The notes beneath the pieces were generated by a model. It did no database searches, was not told the DNA's origin, and saw only the letters and a program-made list of their open reading frames with translations. From the NCBI GenBank assembly GCA_963693085.1, contig OY856409.1, positions 1,165,271,249-1,165,335,248 of the forward strand: a DNA stretch of 64,000 nt. Reading direction: 5' to 3'. Source of the stretch: Alisma plantago-aquatica (lineage: Eukaryota; Streptophyta; Magnoliopsida; Alismatales; Alismataceae). Each line of letters starts with the position of its first letter. Positions within the stretch are counted from its first letter, which is position 1. This document shows, one piece after another, positions 35,700 to 46,946 of this stretch. The position numbers and the translations under genes were made by a program.

Positions 35700-36205
35700 C
35701 CCTTCTGAACTGTAAGCGCACCACCAAAGAATCTGAAATGGTAAAATTGGCGAGAACTATGTTCGACATCATCCAGAGCAAAATGCCAAAGAAGCACAAG
35801 GAACAAGGATCCTTTGGGATCACTTATTCTATCGACAATTCCACCAGTCATTCGGGATTAGCTGGCCTTGTCGCTAGCATATCCATCATCCCTCTAAGCA
35901 TGTGTACAAGGCTAGGTCTCACGGATGCTAGATCTACTCCGATGCACATTCAACTAGCAGACTCTTTGATTACCAAGACTCTTGGCATTATTGATGATGT
36001 GCAAGTCAAAGTTGGAAACTTCTATATCCCTTGTGACTTTGTGGTGATTGATATAAAAGAAGACAATTGGTAACCTCTCATCTTTGGCAGGTCATTTCTT
36101 GCCACGATATGAGCACTCATCAACTTTGAGATAGGACTTCTCACATTACGAGTGGGGATAGAATTCATCAATTTCCATGCCTTTGGGGGTAGCATGAAGT
36201 ATACC
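35700..36205 (+). pseudogene. Athila-type aspartic protease, degenerate
   Basis: KLARTMFDIIQSKMPKKHKE leads into GLAGLVASISIIPLSMC, the active-site block in which the usual Asp of LADLGA is Gly, so catalysis is lost. MHIQLADSLITKTLGIIDD, VGNFYIPCDFVVIDIKED and PLIFGRSFLAT follow in order, with stops after EDNW and LATI. Confidence 0.8.
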
Positions 36206-37940
36206 AAGAGGAAGAAGTCTATTTCCTTGATTGCATGGACCAGGTCAATTAGATGTAGCTACGCTTCCTTAATTCTAAATGTCCACCTGTGTCCAAAACC
36301 CACATTTCTTTGGTGGGAAACCAAGTTAATATTCAAGGACAGTTTTCCCTATCTAGCCTTATTAAAAGGAACCCTCCCATTGTCCCCACTACGGCAAGGA
36401 CCAACATCACCACTCAAAAATCCCATATCCTACAACCCATTCCCCGCCCTCAGCCCATACCTATCTTCTCACCCCCTTCTCCCTTTGAGGAACCAATCTA
36501 TGATACTCGTGATACTCCTTAGGAGTCCTCCCCACCTCCCGTTACAACTCTAGTATCCCATCCGAATGACATTTTTAGATTCTCCACTTGCCATCCTATA
36601 TAGTGGAGTGACCAGTCTTTCACACTCAAATGAAAACCCTAATAACTATCATTATTCAACTGAGATACTCCATAACTATTCCTCATCACATCTTGAATCA
36701 TGGGAACATATCCATCCTAATTTTTATCCTTGGTATACATATGTACGCCAAGTAATCCATGATACTCTTTCAGGCACTCAAGAAAAGATGATGCAATGGT
36801 TCCAAGACAGTCAATTAAGTCCTTACTTCAACACTACCTCCTCCTCTGCTCGTCCACCACCTTATCACCAACCACCTCCGTGATTGTCTTCCCTCCCTCT
36901 CTGATTTAGGTTTTTCTTGGGATGAGAAAATTTCTAAGTTTGGGGCGGAGGTGGGTGGTATGTTTCTATTCCACCCCCTTATCTTTTCCCTTCTTGCATT
37001 ATTTTCGCCTTTTTTGTTTTATATGTAGTTGCCTTGTTCATTGAATTTATGTATTAAACCATGATTTTATTTTTCTTAGTTGCAAATGACCATTATCTAG
37101 TTGGACAAGTTGAGTAGACATCTATAATTGTACCCCTTTCTAATTTTTTTTTTCAAAATCTTTTACAACTTTCCAAGTATGAAACCACCAAGTCACCTAG
37201 GACCCCAAAATAGCATCACTACTTTTATAAGTTGGCAAGTATTATGGAATCAATCAAAACCAAACACAACATTTCTCTATTTTAAGCTATTGATTAACTT
37301 GATATAAATCTCATATAATATGATTGACAAGAATACTCAATCTGATTCAATGACACTTTTGAAAGAAAAAAATGTTGAAGTTATAAGCACAAGGACCCCT
37401 TTACTTTCTCCCTTATTTTCTTTCTAAAAAAGAGAAGCAAAGAATCACCTCTGGACAAAAATCAAGTTTGGAGTGGCATGCTTCCCATATCAAAATTTCA
37501 TACCCCTCAAAGGGGTTTACCATCAAAAGATGCCAAAGAGAGCAAGAAAAAATTATGACCAATGTATCCACAACTTCATATATTTAATATATCCCTAGTC
37601 GAATAGAGGAGGGATCACCATCTTCTGCACCCCCCCCCGTCATGTTCTTGTTCAATAACTAACAAAAGTAAAAAAATGAAAATGTCAAAGCAGAAGTATG
37701 ATGAAGCATGTTTTTCTACAAAATCTTAATTTAGAAACAAGCTATGAAATTTGTTTTTGATAGAGAATATAGAATTGTGTGTTTTGTGGTTTTAGGAGAT
37801 TGGGTTTCTTGGCCAAATTCAGAGGTATGGAATAAAGTGATGGTACAAGGGTGAGCATAGACATGTTGCTAGTATAAATTTGACTTTATTTGTGATTTTA
37901 TCTGATTGAGGACAAGCAAAGATTCAAGTCTGGGGTATTT
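36206..37940 (+). other. Interior without RT or integrase, ending in polypurine region
   Basis: No RT, RNase H or integrase motif in any frame. A Pro/Ser-rich decayed coding trace runs about 36289-36883 (QVNIQGQFSLSSL, then PPP-rich pieces, ending PPYHQPPP). The rest is non-coding and contains TAAGTTTGGGGCGG (about 36934) and the terminal TCTGGGGTATT before the LTR, both usual in Athila/Tat 3' regions. A C9 run is at about 37631. Confidence 0.65.
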
Positions 37941-39476
37941 TGATTAATGCATATTCATCTATCTTTTTGCATAATTTTCATTACCTTTTTATTAGAACTC
38001 ATATTTTTTAATAATTTCTAGGACAATTTGTAATGTACCCACTTTTCAATTATTTGTGCAAATATTGATCTTATCCGTCACACTTTTGTAGATTTTTCTT
38101 TCAAAGAAAAATCTTAACCTTCTGAGCACACGAAATGACCATCTCGCAACAATAGACGATTAGTTCATCTCCATTAAGTTCCAACCCTAGATCCAGACTC
38201 ATAGAGTCGAGACAATCATATCTAGTCAACTTAAAGACCAAGTCAGATCTATGAGGTGTCGTTACTCATGTTAGGGTTTTCAACCCTTGGTCACATGAAA
38301 GGTGGGTCCAACTGGGCATATCGCCTTCAGACGACTGGTGCAAACAATTCTTCGAGATCAAAAAATTGAATCAAAGGGCACCACCGCCGCATGTCTAGGG
38401 TTCAATCCGCTTCCTCCATAAATGCACCACATCATCATCCAAACGACTGTGTCAGCTAACGAGATGACTATCTCAGCTAGCGAGACGGCTGTTTTACGGC
38501 TTGCAAACAAAAAAGTCAACATCTTCCTCTCCCATTTGTTTCTCCCCCCTTTCAAGGTTTTAACCCCTCCTTTCCCTATAAAAGGAGGTGGTACTCCACT
38601 AAAAAATGGATCCCAAATTTTGTACTTCCATCTTTTAATTAAGCTTTGATATTTCAATTCACATTAGTATAACTTTCATTCTGCAATAAATCTATGTTCT
38701 TTGTTCTGGATTTGGATTTTGCTTTTATTGTTCTTCTTTCTCGTTCATCTTGGGAAGCAAGGAACTAAGAGTTGTGACTGTTTAATTGTCACTAGCATAT
38801 GGTCCTTCGAGATTCTGCATTCTAGTATATGGCCTCCTCACTTTCTTCCATCGCCTCTCTTTCCTTCATCATGAATAGTGAGTAGTTCAATTATCGAGAC
38901 GAGGGTAGTAGCCCCTTAGCCATGTGTTGATCGAATCGAGTTTTATACAACTATTTAGATGATAGTTTTTAGTTTAGAAATTGCCTATTTTAACAAAGTA
39001 ATTAATCATTTGTATCATGGGTAAATCTCGACAGATGCGATCATAGAAACTGGGATTTAGAATGTCTAAATCGATTACATGGGGATTTGGATGTGACCAT
39101 AGAAAAATCCCTGTTAGGATGATGGACTAGGATATGTGAATTCCATGACCAATGTGTTTCATTTATGAATGATTTGCATACCTTCTTCTATATTGCTTGT
39201 CATGTACTCCTTCAATCTTGTTTTCACTTTGGCTAAGGTGGTAAAACCCCTAAGCCTTGATGCTTTTCCCGTCTGATCCAACTCATTCTTTCAACGCTTG
39301 TTTTCAATAGCCTTATTTCAATTCTCACATTTTAATTCTTGTCATTAGATTATCTTTTTATTTTTCTAAAAATCTTCTTTCTTCCTTATCTTAGTACAAT
39401 CCATTTATTTCATTGCTTTATTGTAATCTTTTATTTCATTTGCATTTAATTTCTTGCTTTAGTGCAAACAATCATC
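37941..39476 (+). repeat. 3' LTR of the gag-protease Athila-like element, truncated
   Basis: Colinear with 31745-33386 with many substitutions and some indels (for example, a shorter U3). Similarity stops at about 39476, where the left LTR would continue for another ~205 bp. Confidence 0.75.
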
Positions 39477-42400
39477 CATGTAATGTAATGAAACTAGATT
39501 GTTCATAACTCCGAAAAAGGTGATTTTTAGGGTTTTGAATAATTAATGAAAACATAACCCTAATTCTACATATATGGATCATAGGTGCTTTGGAGACCTA
39601 GGCTTGGAATTAGGACTGACTTTGGACCATTTTGATTCTTGAGTAAGGTATGATTGGATCTCACATTATTTCAATATTCCAAAATTTTCATTTCTATCTA
39701 AATGTATGTTTGCATCTCCTATTTTTCCTTTGAGAAATCAGCCTATGTTTCTTTTTTCTCTTGGGCCTATGGACATTAGCCTACACAATATCTTGTTATT
39801 TTGGATAAAAATGCTTGACGTGAAGTACCTTATATTGTTACTGATATTGTGATCATACTTGGACATTCACTTGGTCTTTTCTTATACATTGTTATGTTGG
39901 AATACTATTTGATTACATGTAATGTCTTTTTCCCACTTATGAGGTGGATGTATATTTTGGTCACCTTTTTGGTGACTAGTTTTTATAATCTGACTGTACT
40001 TTCTACTTGCCTCTACATTAAACATGTTATGTGACTCAGTAGCACTAAAGTAGTGTAATTGCATTGGTTTTTGGGCAGTACGCCCTTGTTATTATTGGGA
40101 TGGAGGTGGTTGTTCTCCATACCCAGGTTTCAAGTTTGTGAGGCTTGGCCCAACTTTATATATTTTGGGAGTTGGCAGTATGTCATCTCTATCAGGTTTT
40201 AAGTTTGTGAGGCTTGACTGCCTTTGTTTTTATATTGTTCTAGTGTTACGTTTATCTCACATGCATATAGGTTGATGATTATGAGGTGTGTGCCCTAATT
40301 CTGTATATGTGCTAGTATGGCACCCTTTTTATTTGTTTAGTTACGACAAGTATCTCTTTTGATGTTGTTCTTTCTTTTATGCCCGTTTGCGTAGTCCTTT
40401 ACTTTTATATGGAAAGCCTTCTCTACTTGAAAACCTTTTATTTCATAATTGCTCGACTTTACTTTAGTATGCACATACCAACTTTTGTAGATGTTCTCTT
40501 TTCCTTTTCTTTTTGTGGGGTATGCTTCCAACCCCAAGTGTTGGACAAGGAGAGGACAATCAAGGTAGACCTAGACCACAACCAGTGTAGCTGACCTCAT
40601 GGGATACTTTCTTGAAGTTGTTAGGTGATCCTCAGCTAGTCCTATACATAGTTAGTTTTTCCTTTTATCTACCCTGTGTGGTGAACGATAGTGTTGATAA
40701 CAAGATTTGTAATGGTTAGATACATCTTTATATTATGTTGCTACTTTGGTGTTATGATACATTCATGTTGAATAAATTTGTATTCATCCCTTTCGAGAAA
40801 GTTGTATGTTGGTGTTTGGTTTGGGATGTTGCCTTTTGATTTTAGTAGGGAGTGGTTCCCCTCTAGGATCCTACTCCTTACAAAACCTTTTTAGGTGAAA
40901 TCCACTACAAACCTAAATATTCCATAAATTACAAACAAGAACTCTAAATTGAACATAAAATATTTAGGAATCTAATATTTTTTTTTGTAGAAGTTAACTC
41001 AAATTCTAGCTCCCTGATTTCTCTAGTATGTATCTTTTCATCATTGAAGTTTGACTAGTGACCTAGTATTTATAAATATGATCCATCATCCTTTGAAATC
41101 CTAACTTCATATATACTTACTTTTCTTATGACATTGAAGTATGACGAAACATGCGACTCAAATTTAATTACCTAATATGGATCTTTATGTGCTATACCCT
41201 AGTATTGATAACTTAGTAATGTGAATATTATAAAACAACTAAGATTCTTAAAAAAATAATCTTGTTTCTTTACCTCAAATCACCTATGTAGATGCATGTT
41301 AGTACGCATATAGTTGATGGTGTTTGCTTATAGGATGATGTGCACTGAGGGCTTCTTTGCAATTTCCACAAGACATGTTGGTTGCCTTCTTCATACTATT
41401 TGTTGGCAATGTGTGGACACACTTTTGCTTGTATAACCTATCCTTGATGGATTTTTATCAGTTGAAAACCAATGGTAGGGGCCTGACCTTCCCTTAGTAG
41501 AGGACTGATGTAAGTGTGCTTGTATTTTCATCAATTGAGAGCATATGAAGCTATTTTACTTTCAGTCAGTTTGTTGGTATGCTTGGTTATATTGGTTGAA
41601 GAGAAGTGGCATGGTTTCTCTCTCCCATTGACCGGAAATTGACTATAGGGTTAGTTTGTGTAAACCTTTACTATTTTCATTGGTTGACTATCGATAGAAT
41701 AACTACGAGCTTAGTAGTGGAGAAGAGTTCTGGTGAAAATCATGTATCATTTATGTTTATGTTTTGATGAGATCTTTAACAATGCTTTACATATTATATT
41801 TTCGGATGCATTTCTAGGGGCTTGAATTGATGAAGTTTGACTAACAGGCTCCATAGATGTAATTGTTGATGAAACGTATGGAGGCATGTATCGACAGAAA
41901 GTCAGGTTTTGCCTACAGATGGTGTGGCTGGTGAAACAATGTATAGTTTTTGACCAATGATGTGACAAGTTGACCTCTTTTCTCTATCCTTAGGGGCTAT
42001 AAATACCCCCTTAATCTTCCTTATTGTCTCACTTATGCATCTTAGTCTCAAGGTGTAGTTGCAAAGCAAGATGACATTGGCTGAATAAAACTCACGAGAT
42101 TTCTGGCTTCATTGATCCTTGGTTCCACTATGATCCACCCTTGTTCTTTCTCCCATGATGACAAATAAACCAATTGGTGGCTTCTGATATTTGATCGGGT
42201 TAAGTCAAACATCAATCATGTATTATTTTGTCATATTCTAGCTTCTTCTCCTTATTAGATGTTTTCTAGGTGGTTTCCTCTAGGCTTTTGGCTCTAAAGT
42301 CTTATGCGCAATTTCTACTTTTCTCTCACTTGTCTAGTTTCTTCTGGCTGTGAATCGATAGTTGTAGAGCATGCCCAAAGGAGAGGAACTTATATCTTGG

Positions 42401-42546
42401 AAAATTTTCCTTTGACACCAGAGTTTGTAGTGAAAGTCGGAGTTTTATAGTAGTTTTATGTGCACAGACTTGTTTCTGCCTTTGTCAGGTGAGTGGTATA
42501 ACCTTACATTCATTGATTACATGTTATGTTCTTACATTTTGTAGAT
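39477..42546 (+). other. Unassigned region, parts LTR-like, no gene
   Basis: No coding domain recognised. A local duplication of an AGGTTT(C/T)AAGTTTGTGAGGCTTG unit lies at about 40127 and 40194. The end of a decayed chromovirus-like LTR may lie near 40880 (weak). A second LTR-like promoter has a TATA box at 41997-42005 (GCTATAAATACC) followed by AATAAAACTCACGAG near 42087. Ends and target duplications were not found. Confidence 0.35.
41997..42005 (+). promoter_or_regulatory. TATA box of an unassigned LTR-like promoter
   Basis: CTATAAATA followed by a C run, with an AATAAA-type signal about 90 bp downstream, as in the R region of many plant LTRs. The element it belongs to is not identified. 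Confidence 0.4.
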
Positions 42547-43028
42547 TGATGGAGCTTCCACTTGCGTGGAATTGCATGCACCACTAAAAATCCTAAAGAT
42601 AGTAAATCTTTTAGGTTTAGCCTTGCTTATACTAGATTAAAAACTCCACCCACGTATGTTGGGATATGTGGAAGTCTTATTGTAGTATTGTTAAGGGTCG
42701 AATCCATAGGACAACGGTCATGTTGAGATCAACAAGATAGAAAACGTTAGAATTTGACTCAACTCCTTAACATTTGGTATTTAGATCAAAGAGTTGGTTT
42801 GGTTGTTTAAACTAAGTGCAAGTAAAATAAAAGCAAGAAAGTAAGCAGGAAGGTAAATTTAAGTTTGTAAACAATATTAAGGAACCACTAGGATGTAATC
42901 AGCTTTCACCACCACTACGCATGGATCAAACATGCAACATAGTAACATAACCTGCAATAAGAGTCTAAACAGTTAGAGTATTTGTAGATTTAGTTTTCTT
43001 TCGGAGAACTAACTACGAGAAGTGTGGG

Positions 43029-43318
43029 TGTAACATCCCAGGATTTGAGGCCTCGGATAAAACACTCTTAAAAGGAATGATTGGACTACCCATATCACCA
43101 ATGTGCACCTCCTTTTACGGGAGCCCATCACTAAGAACTCCATAGTTAAGCATGCTCAGCTTGGAGTAGTACTGGGATGGGTGACCTGTCGGGAAGTTAA
43201 TCCTGGCATGCGCGTCAGTGAGGAAAAAGTGTGCAGTTAAGGCTAGTGGTGGACTGTGGGGCCAATCGTCATTCCTGAAACTCTACTAGAGCCTTGGGCA
43301 GTGGGCCTGAGCATTACA
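43029..43318 (+). repeat. Cassandra-type LTR
   Basis: Starts TGTAACATCC and ends GAGCATTACA, giving TGTAA/TTACA inverted termini. It contains the 5S rRNA-like segment at 43121-43196 and is followed two bases later by the primer site. A second copy of this LTR is not present in the window. Confidence 0.85.
43121..43196 (+). other. 5S rRNA-like segment in the Cassandra LTR
   Basis: Aligns to the 3' two-thirds of plant 5S rRNA: CCCATCA..AGAACTCC, AGTTAAGCATGC (box A region), AGTAGTACTGGGATGG (intermediate element) and GGTGACCTGTCGGGAAG (box C region; plant 5S has CTCCCGGGAAG). Known Cassandra LTRs carry such segments and keep the RNA polymerase III internal promoter. This is not a functional 5S gene: the 5' third is not recognisable. 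Confidence 0.85.
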
Positions 43319-43320
43319 AA

Positions 43321-43333
43321 TGGTATCAGAGCC
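43321..43333 (+). other. Primer binding site of the Cassandra-type element
   Basis: TGGTATCAGAGCC, complementary to initiator tRNA-Met, two bases after the LTR end at 43318. Confidence 0.9.
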
Positions 43334-43483
43334 AATTCCCCTCCAGTAGGTGGGGCCCACATGGGCATGGCATGCCAGTCTTGAGCCGTGCGGTCCAGGC
43401 ATGTAGGAAAGGGCTGTCCATGGTTGACGTAGCCACCCTTGCACTAGTATTCCGTGATCGGGAGCTGGGTGTACATGTCCAAA

Positions 43484-44472
43484 TGTTATGACCCCACCTC
43501 CCGAGAACCCCCAATTAAGGGAGACCGAGAGGTCGAAGCCGCACCCATGACTTTCGGATCAAAGGTTCGGCAATTAACCAAGAATAATTATCAAATTTTA
43601 ACATACTATACTGAAAGCTGTAAGAAAATAAATTTTTGCATACCTTTTTGAAAACTTGGATCTCTAAACTTCTATCCACTTAAGGATTCTACTCTAACTA
43701 ATCCTCCTTGTATTTTATTTCATGTATTTCACAATATGACGATTTACTGTTTGTCCTTTTGGCTTGTACCTAAAACGTCGACAAACAAAACGTCGGTCAG
43801 CCGAAGCTGGTATGTGGGGGAAACAATAATTATGTAAATACGTTAACAATGTAATCATTCAATTAATTATTTAACAACGAAGATTACTTTTTAGATATAA
43901 CTCCGCGATCTAAGAGTACCCTATCCTCTATGTTGTCCCCATTAAACCCCTCATGATCCACCTATAAGTGAACCAATTTCTAAGGTTGAGTCACATGGCA
44001 CTACTCGTAAGTAGCCCACTCCTTAACTCATGGCGGGCTAATGAGTCTCATGGCACTACACGTAGGTAGCCCAGTTTCTAACTCTCGGTAACCTAGACCT
44101 TGCTCTAGGATTACCCCTTTTCTCTTAGCCTTTTCAAAGCAATAGAGGTGGACCCAGATCTAGTCAGTTATATACGTACATTTATAGTGATAATCATAGT
44201 CACTTTATAGTTTCATGAAATAAATAAACATCCAATAGTTATTTTCAAGCAACCGATTAAAACTTCGGGAATCTCCGTGAAACTAGAGTGATTATTCATA
44301 AGCGTAACCACATACCTGATTTGATGAGTCATGCAGATTATTCAACATATACTTCATGTATATACCATCAAACCAATCAACAGATCCAAGCAAGTAATTC
44401 AATCATCACATAATTCCTGAAAAGAATATGTACTCTATTTATTACACACTTTATCAAGAATCTACTCTATTA
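43484..44472 (+). repeat. Left arm of the large inverted repeat
   Basis: Begins TGTTATGACCCCACC and is the reverse complement of 44632-45603 with roughly 4% differences plus a few small gaps. Inside it a GAGTC-CATGGCACTAC-type unit is present twice in tandem (about 43990-44090). No ORF or known domain. Confidence 0.9.
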
Positions 44473-44631
44473 AAATGGATAGTTGAGAAATTAAGGTTCA
44501 TATAAATGGAAAAGGATATAATAGGGTTTGTTAACCTAAAAGGGATTAAGTTTGAGAAATTGATCTAAGAAACCCTAATGAATATTAATGAAACCTTAAT
44601 GCGGATTAGAAACCTTAGAAATAGAATCCAA
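44473..44631. other. Spacer between inverted-repeat arms
   Basis: About 160 bp of AT-rich sequence that is not part of either arm. A transcript crossing it would fold into a hairpin with a ~970-bp stem. Confidence 0.8.
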
Positions 44632-45603
44632 GTCAATAAAGTAGATCTTGATAAAGTGTGTAATAAATAGAGTACATATTCTTTTCAGGAATTATGTGAT
44701 GATTGAATTACTTGCGTGGATCTGTTGATTGGTTTGATGGTATATACATGAAGTATATGTTGAATAATCTGCATGACTCATCAAATCAGGTATGTGGTTA
44801 CGCTTATGAATAATCGCTCTAGTTTCACGGCGATTCCCGAAGTTTTAATCGGTTGCTTGAAAATAACTATTGGATGCTATAAAGTGACTATGATTATCAC
44901 TATAAATGTACGTATATAACTGACTAGATTCGGGTCCACCTCTATTGCTTTGCAAAGGCTACGAGAAAAGGGGTAATCCTGGAGCAAGGTCTAGGTTACC
45001 GAGAGTTAGAAACTGGGCTACCTACGTGTAGTGCCATGAGACTCATTAGCCTACCATGAGTTAAGGAGTGGGATACTTACGAGTAGTGCCATGTGACTCA
45101 ACCCTAGAAATTGGTTCACTTATAGGTGGATCATGAGGGGTTTAATGGGGACAACATAGAGGATAGGGTACTCTTGGATCGCGGAGTTATATCTAAAAAG
45201 TAATCTTGGTTGTTAAATGATTAATTGAATGATTACATTATTAACGTATTTACATAATTATTATTTCCCCCACACACCAGCTTCGGCTGACCGACGTTTT
45301 GTTTGTCGGCGTTTTAGGTACAAGCCAAAAGGACAAACAGTAAATCATCATATTGTGAAATACATGAAGTAAAATACAAGGAGGATTAGTTAGAGTAGAA
45401 TCCTTAAGTGGACAGAAGTTTAGAGATCCAAGTTTTCAAAAAGGTATGCAAAAATTTATTTTCTTACAATTTTTAGTATAGTATGTTAAAATTTGATAAT
45501 TATTCTTGGTTAATTGCCGAACCTTTGATCCAGAAGTCATGGGTGCGGCTTCGACCTCTCGATCTCCCTTAATTGGGGTTTATCGGGAGGTGGGGTCGTA
45601 ACA
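44632..45603 (-). repeat. Right arm of the large inverted repeat
   Basis: Reverse complement of the left arm. Its outer end reads, on the plus strand, GGTGGGGTCGTAACA and directly meets the target duplication GTGGG. Confidence 0.9.
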
Positions 45604-46353
45604 GTGGGAATGTTGCAATGCCAGCCATCCTCAAATGAATGGTCACTTACTTTGCATCATTCCCTTTGCAAAGTGTGTTCCTCGACTTATCAAGGTTTTA
45701 CTTTCATACGTCAACTGATTCCATTTCATAGTATGAAAGTACGACGATGGAAATGAGTTTACTCCACTTCTTGAAAGACACTCCTAGATACTGAAACAGA
45801 TACATGGTGGCTACATGCATCAAGAACCAACATTCAATTGAGATTTGAATCTAATAGTACAAACGTGGACAATTCATACTAAAAGATAATAGGTAACACA
45901 AATTGGTGATCAAGCAACAAGCATTCATTAAACGATTGATGTTGAACTGAAAAGAAAGTATATCTCTATTGCAAACTTATGAATTACATTGCATGAAATG
46001 AAAACATGGGTAGCGGGGCTTCTCCCCGCACCCTAGTGTATAAGACTACTCGCTCATGGCAAGAACAAAGAAGGGGTCAAGAAGAGAGAGAGAGCGTCAT
46101 CTCCACGAAGGAGGGAGGAAGGTCAACCCCTTGGAGAGAGAGAGCAACAATCTTCACACTTCGTAGCTTGCTTGATGATGAATCCTCCTCTTCCCACCTT
46201 CTTTGTCGATGAGAGAGAAAGTAGCTTGGAGATGGAGTATGGATCCTAGACCGGCAGCCTCGAGGCAGTGGGTGAAGGATGGAATGGCTCTGGAACAACA
46301 AAGGCAGCCTTTGGGCATCTAAAATCTTGATGCTTTGTGAGGACCCTTCGGGC

Positions 46354-46365
46354 CTTATTTATAGG
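46354..46365 (-). promoter_or_regulatory. TATA box of the large Athila LTR (3' copy)
   Basis: Minus strand reads CCTATAAATAAG, matched at 61304-61314 in the 5' LTR, where it would drive the genomic transcript. The 27-bp array lies upstream on the minus strand. Confidence 0.75.
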
Positions 46366-46467
46366 CTTAAAGTGAGACTCAAATGGTTTGGGAGGTTTGG
46401 TCCCAAAAAATCGTGAAGACCGTTTGGACTTTCTATCAGTTTGGAGACCGTTTGGACTCTCTCGGTT

Positions 46468-46790
46468 TGGAAACCATTTGCCTTTACTCGGTCTCGGGAC
46501 CGTGTAGCTTCATGCGGTCTTAGGACCGGTTGATCTCCATACGATCTAAGGACCGTTTGGCTTCATATGGTCTCGGGACCGTTTGACTTTATACGGTCTC
46601 GGGACCGTTTGGCTTCATTCGGTCTTGGGACTATTTGGTGTCCATTCGGTCTTGGGACTGTTTGGTTTCCATTTGGTCTTGGGACCGTTTGGTGTCCATT
46701 CGGTCTTGGGACCGTTTGGTGTCCATTCGGTCTTGGGACCATTTGGTTTCCATTTGGTCTTGGGACCGTTTGGAGCTTTTGTAATTTTTT
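46468..46790 (-). repeat. U3 tandem array of about twelve 27-bp dyad units
   Basis: Units of the form CGGTCTTGGGACCGTTTGG plus eight bases repeat head to tail. Each contains the dyad CGGTC-TTGG-GACCG. The array lies upstream of the TATA box on the minus strand. The 5' LTR has about eight units. Related motifs recur at 53290-53400 and 53860-53950. Plus-strand ORFs of 79-81 codons here are readings of the array. Confidence 0.9.
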
Positions 46791-46946
46791 TTGTACTATT
46801 CTGTAAGAAACAAAAGGGGAAAAGTTAGGCTAATGACATATTTATAAAAGAGTGGAAAATTAAAGATTGTGTCTAATTTATTTAAGAAAGATTATGGAAA
46901 ACTGAGAAAAACCAATAAGATAATATCGCAAAATGGGAGGTTATCA

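Larger units (their letters stand above)
31745..39476 (+). mobile_element. Athila-like Ty3/gypsy element with gag-protease only, 3' LTR truncated
   Basis: LTRs begin TGATGAATGC (31745) and TGATTAATGC (37941). The interior has a degenerate Athila-type primer site, gag, and protease, then 1.7 kb without RT, RNase H or integrase, and ends in the GACAAGCAAAGATTCAAGTC-TGGGG polypurine region. The right LTR stops at about 39476, lacking the last ~205 bp present in the left LTR, so no target duplication can be checked. Gag and protease resemble those of the element at 42547-61786. Loss of the enzyme half of pol makes it non-autonomous. Confidence 0.8.
43029..45603 (+). mobile_element. Chimeric insertion: Cassandra-type TRIM 5' half joined to a ~1-kb-arm inverted repeat
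   Basis: GTGGG flanks both ends (43024-43028 and 45604-45608), and the empty site with one GTGGG is seen in the other LTR at about 60552, so the 2575 bp went in as one unit or was edited without disturbing either end. The left part is a 290-bp LTR with a 5S rRNA-like segment, an iMet primer site and 150 bp of interior: the plan of a Cassandra TRIM. Instead of a second LTR, a near-perfect inverted repeat (43484-44472 and 44632-45603) follows, whose outer end ...GTAACA is the right end of the insertion. No coding capacity. Confidence 0.8.
42547..46946 (-). repeat. 3' LTR of the large Athila element, interrupted
   Basis: Matches 60075-61786 at its outer part (42547-43028) and inner part (45604-46946). 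The 2575 bp between are a later insertion flanked by GTGGG. Without it the LTR is about 1.8 kb, longer than the other LTR by about 113 bp because the 27-bp tandem array has about four more units. Confidence 0.9.

Noticed and set aside
39477..40880. Chromovirus LTR end
   Set aside because: Resemblance is limited to short G/T-rich phrases; no TG/CA ends, primer site or second copy.
43121..43196. Functional 5S rRNA gene
   Set aside because: The 5' third is missing and box C is altered; it lies inside a Cassandra-type LTR with TG/CA ends and primer site.
46468..46790. Regularly spaced repeats resembling a CRISPR array
   Set aside because: Units are contiguous 27-bp tandem copies without unique spacers, inside a plant LTR.
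46567..46828. Two overlapping plus-strand ORFs of about 80 codons with repeats
   Set aside because: They are frames through the 27-bp U3 array, antisense to the element.
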